From positions 1-8,581 of the forward strand of contig CAVYGM010000041.1 of the NCBI GenBank assembly GCA_963768025.1: 8,581 bases of DNA, in the 5' to 3' direction. This document shows, piece by piece, positions 1 to 5,727 of this stretch. Made by a program: the position numbers and the translations under genes. Position 1 is the first letter of the stretch, and the number at the start of each line of letters is the position of its first letter. This stretch comes from CAVYGM01 sp963768025. GTDB lineage: Bacteria; Bacteroidota; Bacteroidia; Cytophagales; Spirosomataceae. Below the pieces are notes generated by a model that saw nothing but the letters and a program-made list of their open reading frames with translations, did not search any database and was not told where the DNA came from.

Positions 1-19
1 AGTAATAGCCAGAAACCAA

Positions 20-358
20 ATGCTACGAACCAATCTGGGCGAATTCGAGGAAATTATACTACTCATGGTAGCCATCCTGAACGGGGAAGGATACGGGGTT
101 ACCATCAGTCAGGCTCTGGAAGAGCATACGGGTAGGGTAGTCACCTTCGGTACGGTGCACAACACGCTCATCCGACTGGAAGAGAAAGGTTTCGTCAGCT
201 CACAACTGGGCGGAGCTACCGCCGAACGCGGAGGGCGGCGCAAGCGGATGTTCCGGGTGACGGCGCTGGGTAGCCGGGCGCTGCGGGAAGTACAGCAGCT
301 CCGGCAGGAGCTATGGCAGTTGGTACCCCCCAATGCTCTAAAACTGGGGGGAATATGA
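20..358 (+). CDS. PadR family winged-helix transcriptional regulator
   Basis: A 112-residue PadR-type repressor, intact. The N-terminal half carries the PadR winged helix: the 'GEGYGVTISQALEEHTG' stretch at about residues 22-38, then the recognition-helix region 'GTVHNTLIRLEEKGFVSS' at about 44-61. The wing follows, with the basic 'RGGRRKRMFRVTALG' at about 70-84 and a short C-terminal helix likely used for dimerisation. Family knowledge: PadR proteins bind DNA as dimers and often repress an adjacent transporter, releasing it on ligand binding. Here the stop codon overlaps the start codon of the permease gene (ATGA at 355-358), so the two are almost certainly co-transcribed and translationally coupled, and autoregulation is a reasonable inference. 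The ATG at 20 is the only start that gives the full domain. Only 19 bases precede it, so its promoter lies outside the window. The ligand cannot be read from sequence. Confidence 0.95.
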   Translation: MLRTNLGEFEEIILLMVAILNGEGYGVTISQALEEHTGRVVTFGTVHNTLIRLEEKGFVSSQLGGATAERGGRRKRMFRVTALGSRALREVQQLRQELWQLVPPNALKLGGI

Positions 359-2962
359 ACCCCAAGGTACCTACTCCACCCGGCTGGGCACGCTGGCTGC
401 TTACCTGGCTGCATCCCGAAGGTACCCTGGAAGAGGTCGAGGGTGATTTGGATGAGCTGTACACCTACTGGTACCATAAAACAGGCAAAACGCAGGCCAC
501 GCTGAGGTACCTGCTGAATGTACTATCCGTGCTGCCGCCGTTCGTGCGCCAGCGCCAAAGGAAGGAAACCTACCCATCTTCAACTCAATATTTAGCCATG
601 ATCTGTAACTATTTGAAAATCGCTTTTCGAAATCTGAGTAAGAACCGGCTCTACTCGGCTATCAATATCGTCGGCCTCACGAGTGGGCTGGCCGTGGGGC
701 TGCTCATCCTGCTTTGGGTGAAACACGAAATGGGCTATGACCGGTTTCACCAGGATACGGGCAACATATACCGGGTCTTGACCCATGTGGGAAAGGGCGA
801 AAGCCGGCAGATCTGGTCGCATACCCATGCGCCGCTGGCCACCTTTGCCAAAGCCGAACTACCTGAGGTCCGAAATGCCGTCCGTATCCGGGAAAATCGG
901 GACGTTTCCCTGCTTACCTACGGCGATAAACAACTCACAGGCGACAGGAAGGCTTACGTAGATCCGGCGTTTTTTACCGTTTTTGATTTCAAACTGGACA
1001 AAGGCAGCCCTAACCATGCCGTTCCAGGGCAACCAATCCGTGGTGTTGACCGCGTCAACCGCCACGCGTTATTTTGGCGATGAGGAACCCATTGGCAAAG
1101 TGCTCGTCGCCGATCACCGCGAGCAATTTGTGGTGACGGGCGTGCTGGACGATTTTCCTGGCAATTCGAGCATTCAGTACGATATGCTCTTTCCCATGAG
1201 CCAGTATGCCACCCGCCATACCCAAACCGAAGGCGGGAAATCCATTGAGGAAGACTGGGGAACCTTCACCTATGACACCTACCTGCAACTGAGGCCGGGA
1301 ACCCCCATCACCGATGTCGGGCGTAAACTGGCCGGGCTGCTCCGCACTCACTACCGGGATATCGGTATTGACGACCCGTACGGCCTGCAACCCCTGGCCA
1401 ATATGCACCTTTACAAAACCGACGGCAGTGAAGGGCTCATCCAGACGGTTCGCATCTTTCTGATTATAGGCCTGCTGATTCTGGCCGTGGCCTGCATCAA
1501 TTACGTCAACCTGGCGACGACCCGTTCCCTGCTCCGGGCCAAAGAAGTGGGCGTACGCAAGCTGGTTGGGGCGGGCAGAGGCCAGCTATTCATCCAGTTC
1601 ATGCTGGAGGCAACCCTGGTTTTCGGGTTTTCAGCGGCTGCCGCCCTGGTGCTGATCCACTTCCTGCTGCCCGTGTTCAATGGTATCGCGGATAAGGCCA
1701 TGACGTTGCCTCTGGCGGACCCGCAACTCTGGTCGGTCATCGGACTGACGCTGGTCGCCACGCTGGCCCTCTCGAGCATTTATCCGGCCCTGCTCCTGTC
1801 CTCATTTGAGCCGCTAAAGGCACTTAAAGGAAAGCTTGGCGCCGGAATCAGTGCCACTTTATTTCGGAAAATCCTGGTAACGGGCCAGTTTGTCGTGTCG
1901 GTGGCTTTAATCAGCAGTACCTTGATTATCGACCGGCAACTCAGCTACGTCCGGGACAAAGAACTGGGGTACGACAAAGAATACGTCTTCTCAGTGGAGA
2001 TGGGCAGCATGCAACCACAGGCGTCGTTGGTGAAAGCTGAGCTTTTGAAGCAGCCGGGTATCAGGGGCATCACCTATGCTGATGACCAGCTCATCAATCT
2101 GGGTACTACGACCGGCAAAACCGATTGGCAGGGCAAAGACCCCGACCAGCGTTTCTTTGTCCACCCCCTGGCGGTGGATGCCGATTTCTTGTCCGTTTTC
2201 AAACTTCGGCTGGTGGCCGGGCAGGGCTTTCGGGGCATAGCTTCTGATTCCGCCCATTACATTCTGAATGAAACGGCCGTGAAGGAAGCGGGCATTCAAA
2301 ATCCGATCGGGAAACGTTTTACCTTATGGGATACCGAAGGCACCATTATCGGGGTGGTGAAGGATTTTCATTTTGCCTCCCTTAAGCAACGCATCGAACC
2401 GGCCGTTTTCCAGTACCAGCCCGGCAGCGAACTCATGTATGTGAAAACGAGTGGTGCCGAGGCAGCCCACGCCCTTGCCGCTGTCGAAACCCGCTGGAAG
2501 CAGTATAATCCGGGCTACCCTTTCACGTATTCTTTTCTGGATGATGCGTATGACAGCCTGTATAAATCCGAGCAGCGTACCGGTACGCTGTTTACGTTTT
2601 TCTCTGTGGTGGCGATTCTGATTTCCTGCTTGGGCCTGTTCGGATTGGCGACGTACGCAGCTCAGATACGCACCCGCGAAATTGGGGTTCGTAAAGTGTT
2701 GGGTGCCAGCGTAAGCGGCATCATCCAGCTGTTATCCAAAGATTTTCTCAAGGTAGTGATCCTGGCTATTGTAGTGGCTACCCCGCTGGCCTGGTACGTG
2801 ATGAGCCGTTGGCTGAATGACTTTGCCTATAAGGTCAACATAGAATGGTGGGTATTCGCCTTAGCCGGATTTCTGGCGGTGGGTATCGCTTTGTTAACCG
2901 TGAGCTACCAGGCGATCAAGGCGGCGTTGATGAATCCGGTGAAGAGTTTACGAAGCGAATGA
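355..2962 (+). pseudogene. ABC transporter permease, FtsX/MacB-like with N-terminal prefix domain; one frameshift
   Basis: As sequenced the gene is split: one frame from 355 runs to about 1020 and a second frame from about 1022 to 2962. Joined, they give about 868 residues, the usual size of the Cytophagales permease prefix-domain family. Residues 1 to about 75 form the cytoplasmic prefix ('LEEVEGDLDELY' at about 25-36). A first transmembrane helix follows ('AINIVGLTSGLAVGLLILL', about 102-120), then a MacB-type periplasmic core. Next comes an FtsX unit with helices near 367-387 and the motif 'AKEVGVRKLVGA', a second periplasmic core, and a C-terminal FtsX unit with 'TREIGVRKVLGAS', ending in 'NPVKSLRSE'. 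The duplicated VRK(L/V)(V/L)GA motif is the FtsX signature. Such permeases move or sense lipids, antimicrobials or peptides at the inner membrane with a separate ATPase; no ATPase gene is present here. The ATG at 355 overlaps the PadR stop. The break at about 1015-1022 is explained by one surplus base. Family call is firm; substrate unknown. Confidence 0.93.
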
Positions 2963-2991
2963 AAATCCCGCCCTACAGCACACGCTCGCTG

Positions 2992-3011
2992 GCCTTCACC
3001 CATACGAAGGC
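2992..3011 (+). terminator. Possible weak hairpin after the permease gene
   Basis: GCCTTC (2992-2997) and GAAGGC (3006-3011) form a 6-bp perfect stem with an 8-base loop, followed by only TTTAAGG. It lies 30 bases past the permease stop, in the 122-base gap before the VOC gene. The T-tract is too short for a confident intrinsic terminator. Nothing else was recognised in the gap. Confidence 0.25.
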
Positions 3012-3084
3012 TTTAAGGATTGGCGCAGGGAAGCGAGGTGAAGATAGACGTACCATTGAGTTTCAATAAAACTGGCTACAACTC

Positions 3085-3469
3085 ATGCAGCAACGAATGA
3101 AATTGATCCCTATACTCAAATGCCGCGACATGCAGGCCGCCGTTTGGTTCTATACGCACATTCTAGATTTCGAACTGACCTACCCTGACCAACCGCTCAA
3201 CGATTGGGCCGTGGATTTGATGCAGGGCGAAGCCCAGCTACAATTGACCTGCCGGGACTCAGGTACCCAGTTTGGAACCGTGCTCAATGTAGTCGGTGAA
3301 CGACCTGGATGCGCGCTTCGCAAGCTACGTCCAACGCGGCCTCGATACATCCGGCAAAGCGGATTCGCCCGTACATCAGGGGCCGGTTGACCAGTCCTGG
3401 GGCCGACGCGAGTTCTACGTAACCGATGCTGATGGCAACACGCTGCGGTTTTGCCAGTCATTTGAATGA
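3085..3469 (+). pseudogene. VOC family protein (glyoxalase/bleomycin-resistance fold), one frameshift
   Basis: A small vicinal-oxygen-chelate protein, 127 residues once one frame shift is repaired. The first βαβββ module opens with 'MKLIPILKCRDMQAAVWFY' (about residues 5-23) and 'ILDFEL'. The second module ends with 'WGRREFYVTDADGNTLRF' (about 105-122), the typical closing motif of this superfamily. The frame from 3085 is lost at about 3291-3298 and continues one base later to the stop at 3467-3469. Deleting one base of the GG at 3295-3296 gives 'VLNVVVNDLDARF', as expected for the linker into the second module. Family members are lyases, isomerases, dioxygenases or antibiotic-binding proteins, so substrate and reaction cannot be assigned. 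The start could also be the ATG at 3097. The gene follows the permease by 122 bases and need not belong to its operon. Confidence 0.88.
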
Positions 3470-3543
3470 AAGGAAGGTGCCCGTTTGGGTAAATGCCGCA
3501 GAAAAGCCGCCCGTAGACCGTGAGACTCGCTTGTCCGATACGC

Positions 3544-3551
3544 TACCTTTG
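3544..3551 (+). promoter_or_regulatory. Candidate Bacteroidota -7 promoter box (TACCTTTG)
   Basis: TACCTTTG matches the TAnnTTTG -7 consensus known for Bacteroidota and lies 14 bases before the ATG of the XRE-type regulator. A TTG occurs at 3531-3533, but the spacing is too short for a proper -33 box, so only half of the promoter signature is present. It would give a very short leader, not unusual in this phylum. Confidence 0.35.
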
Positions 3552-3565
3552 TTTAAAAAAAGACC

Positions 3566-4167
3566 ATGGGAAATAAAAAACTAGCCGAAAGAATTCTTCA
3601 ATTGAGGAAAGCCAAGGGCCTCACGCAGGAAGAACTGGCCGAAGCAGCGTCGATCAATCTGCGTACCCTGCAACGCATCGAACAGGGAAAAACCGAGCCG
3701 AGGGGACAAACCCTGCGCCTGCTGGCCGAAGCCTTACAGCAGTCGCCCGACGACTTGCTGGGAATGGCTCAGCTACCTACTTCTCTGGAAGAAGACCAGA
3801 AAATGTTGCAATACCTCAACCTCTCCTCGCTGGCCTTCTGGTTCGTACCCTTCGGCAATCTGATCGCCCCGCTGATCCTGTGGCGACTGAATCGCAATAA
3901 GGTAAAAGGCCTCGGGGAACTGGGCGAAAATCTGCTCAATTTTCAGGCTCTCTGGTGCTGTTTGTGTTACGGCATTTTTGTAGCAGCTATGGTAGTCCAT
4001 GTTTAGTCAGCCGACGGGTATGGATCCCTTACTGCCGCTTCTATCTGATGATGGGGGTAGGGGTACTCTACTTGCTCAACACCGTGCTGATTGTGAGCGC
4101 TTCTTTGCAATTGAGCCGTGAGCGAAGAACGCTCTATTCCAAAATCCCCAAGCTAGTGAGTTGGTAG
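3566..4167 (+). CDS. XRE-type helix-turn-helix regulator fused to a DUF4870-like membrane domain; C-terminal frameshift
   Basis: The N-terminus is a clear XRE/Cro-CI DNA-binding domain: 'LRKAKGLTQEELAEAASIN' at about residues 12-30, then 'RTLQRIEQGKTEPRG' at about 32-46. After a short linker come hydrophobic segments resembling DUF4870-type small membrane domains: 'LAFWFVPFGNLIAPLILW' near 89-106, a second near 125-145, and a third in the shifted frame ('MGVGVLYLLNTVLIVSAS'). In the given sequence the frame stops at 4004-4006. The frame with stop at 4165-4167 carries the missing C-terminus ('SKIPKLVSW'). The join lies near 3995-4003 and needs one base added (or two removed), giving about 200 residues. 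The inferred role is a membrane-anchored transcription factor; the signal is unknown. Both halves are recognisable. The exact join and whether the truncated 146-residue form is real are uncertain. Confidence 0.87.
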
Positions 4168-4199
4168 GCGGTTGCCTCTGACGAAGTACTTTTTTATGT

Positions 4200-4605
4200 C
4201 TACGGCTTTTCATAGCTGACCACCCATCCACGCACGCTATCGGTGGGTAGCCACGCGGGTTGCAAAAGCCGCCCAGCCTTCGCGTTCGGATTCTTTGGGA
4301 CAAAAATCAATGGACAGTTCGGCTTTGTCCACCTCTTTCCCCTCCCGAAAAAGCCCTAGGGCCACGGTAACGGACTCGGCCGTTTCGTTGCCCTCGTTGC
4401 GAATCACCACGTGAAAGCGGTTGGGCTCCTGTGGGCCGGGGTCAGCGGCATACTCCATGATCAGATGCGGCGAGCCAGGAGTGTAGATGACGGTTTGGTA
4501 GATCAAGTAGCCCAGGATGGTAAGAACCAGGCCTAGTCCCAGGCCAAATACCGCCCATTCCAGGCCATTTTTTTTGTCTTTGTAGGCAGCTGATTTCTTT
4601 GCCAT
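4200..4605 (-). CDS. TIGR02588-like conserved protein with one N-terminal membrane helix; C-terminal frameshift
   Basis: Starting at the ATG at 4605, the protein opens with a lysine-rich head ('MAKKSAAYKDKKNGLEW') and one transmembrane helix ('AVFGLGLGLVLTILGYLIY', about residues 18-36). A soluble domain outside the membrane follows, with 'RFHVVIRNEGNETAESVTV' at about 61-79, resembling an immunoglobulin-like β fold. In the given frame it ends at 4237 after 'EREGWAAF' plus eight unrelated-looking residues. One base later the reading continues as 'PTDSVRGWVVSYEKP' to a stop at 4200-4202, the kind of 'YEKP' ending I associate with this family. Repaired length is 134 residues. It begins 31 bases after the TIGR02587 gene, its usual partner. 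Function is unknown. An upstream extension of the same frame to 4743 overlaps the neighbour and is not credible. Confidence 0.78.
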
Positions 4606-4636
4606 AGGGTGAGGTAGGGTAGTGATGAAAGTAGTG

Positions 4637-5502
4637 TTATTTGATAAGAAGTCTACCGGCCGAGGCACCCAGCGATGACAGTACGCCGAGGGTGATGCAG
4701 AGGGCAAAACCCGTCTGAAAACTACCGCCGTCAAGCCGGCCAAAAAACCAGAGCATCAGCGCGGATGCCCCAAGGGCCACTAGGTAGCACACACTGGTTT
4801 CCATCGCAATGGTGAATAGTTCCGGTTTGGTAGCAGTACGGTTACCCGACCCCTCGAAGTCCACAAAAAAGATAACCAGTACGCAGATAAGCAGCGAAAC
4901 AAGGGCCATGGCCAGAGATATGCCCCGGATGCGCCTCTACCCCGATCACCAGGATTTCTTCCGTAGGGGCCACATTACCCCCCACCACTATACTGCCGCA
5001 CAGGGCCAGAATAATCAGGCTCCGCAATCCTGACTGACGCTCGTTGCTCACCTCATCCGGCCTCATCCGTATCGCCATTGCTGTCCCCGTTCATGCCCAA
5101 CTGGGCGGTGCCGATGGATACGCCAATGGACACCACCATGGCCTCTATTACCACTTTCCCCATGCTTTCGACCAGCGACGTGCTGCCGATTTCAATCCGT
5201 CCCAGCATGCTCAACAAGCCGAAGGATAGCAGGAATCCCAGGCCCAGTTCCTCCACGGAATCAATCATGACGTCCTTCCAGCTAGCTTCCGGATGCATGC
5301 CTGCGAAGCGGTTGTAGCCCATCAGCAGCACGAACGTGAACAGAATGACAAGAATCAATTGCAGCGGCGTGGCGATGAATCCTTTCCACCACACCTCCAT
5401 CGTATACAGGAGCGGAAAGCTGAACAACAGTCCTCCGGCGATTCCCCGGCCATACTCTTGCAGGGATTCGTGGATAGGGCGTTTGGCTGAGGTGGATTTC
5501 AT
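4637..5502 (-). pseudogene. TIGR02587 (DUF2391)-like integral membrane protein, two frameshifts
   Basis: Three overlapping minus-strand frames together encode one membrane protein of about 287 residues, the expected size of the family. Frame one starts at the ATG at 5502 and contributes four hydrophobic segments, including 'AGGLLFSFPLLYTMEVWW' and 'ATPLQLILVILFTFVLLMG'. Frame two (about 5060 to 4935) contributes 'LRSLIILALCGSIVVGGN' and the conserved-looking 'NVAPTEEILVIGVEA'. Frame three (about 4930 to 4637) contributes 'ISLAMALVSLLICVLVIF' and two more helices, ending 'ASAGRLLIK'. About eight transmembrane helices in all. Joins lie at about 5051-5070 and 4928-4936, each needing one base less, and the corrected length is divisible by three. 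The family has no known function; its genes are typically found next to TIGR02588, as here. A TAnnTTTG box stands 35 bases upstream. Family assignment is from memory of motifs, not a search. Confidence 0.83.
5051..5070. repeat. 10-bp near-perfect tandem repeat at a frameshift site
   Basis: CCTCATCCGG is followed directly by CCTCATCCGT, identical in nine of ten bases. It sits where the TIGR02587-like gene changes frame. Because the unit is 3n+1 bases, removing one copy restores the frame and gives the protein sequence 'NGDTDEVSNERQSG' across the join. A slipped-strand duplication, or an assembly error of the same kind, would explain the break. Confidence 0.6.
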
Positions 5503-5537
5503 GGAGTACCGACTAGCTGGGATTGGGCTGATTTCAC

Positions 5538-5545
5538 CAAAATTA
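5538..5545 (-). promoter_or_regulatory. Candidate -7 promoter box (TAATTTTG) for the TIGR02587-like gene
   Basis: On the minus strand TAATTTTG matches TAnnTTTG exactly, 35 bases before the start codon at 5502. A TTG lies 22 bases further upstream, slightly wider than the usual spacing to the -33 element. The position in the divergent gap 5503-5727 fits a promoter for the two-gene minus-strand unit. Confidence 0.45.
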
Positions 5546-5698
5546 GTTAAAATCCATGCCAGTATAACAATGTAAAATAGGGGTGACGAGAAATGAAAAA
5601 CAAGGTACTCCGCAGAAGTTTATTTTAGGTTGGAAGGAAAGAGGTACCGTTGGATAAAATCTTGATTTACAAGCTGGTTTTACTATCGAAATCTTCCT

Positions 5699-5707
5699 TA
5701 CATTTTG
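5699..5707 (+). promoter_or_regulatory. Weak candidate promoter box for the dipeptidase gene
   Basis: TACATTTTG, a near match to TAnnTTTG with one extra spacer base, ends 20 bases before the dipeptidase ATG. A GGTTTTA at 5677-5683 lies at roughly the right distance for an upstream element. AT-rich sequence makes chance matches likely. The rest of the 225-base divergent gap shows no other clear element. Confidence 0.25.
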
Positions 5708-5727
5708 ATTCCAAAACTGACCTTCCC

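Noticed and set aside
109..477. Minus-strand frame opposite the PadR gene
   Set aside because: Cys/Ser/Arg/Pro-rich shadow of a well-supported gene on the other strand.
2845..3069. 74-residue plus-strand frame across the end of the permease
   Set aside because: It mostly overlaps the permease in another frame, has low-complexity basic composition and no recognisable domain. Its tail may include degraded sequence in the gap, but nothing supports a gene.
4184..4195. AAGTACTT palindrome with a T-run between the convergent XRE and TIGR02588 genes as a terminator
   Set aside because: The palindrome has no loop-forming room and the alternative AGGC/GCCT stem at 4166-4177 is only four pairs, so a terminator cannot be supported.
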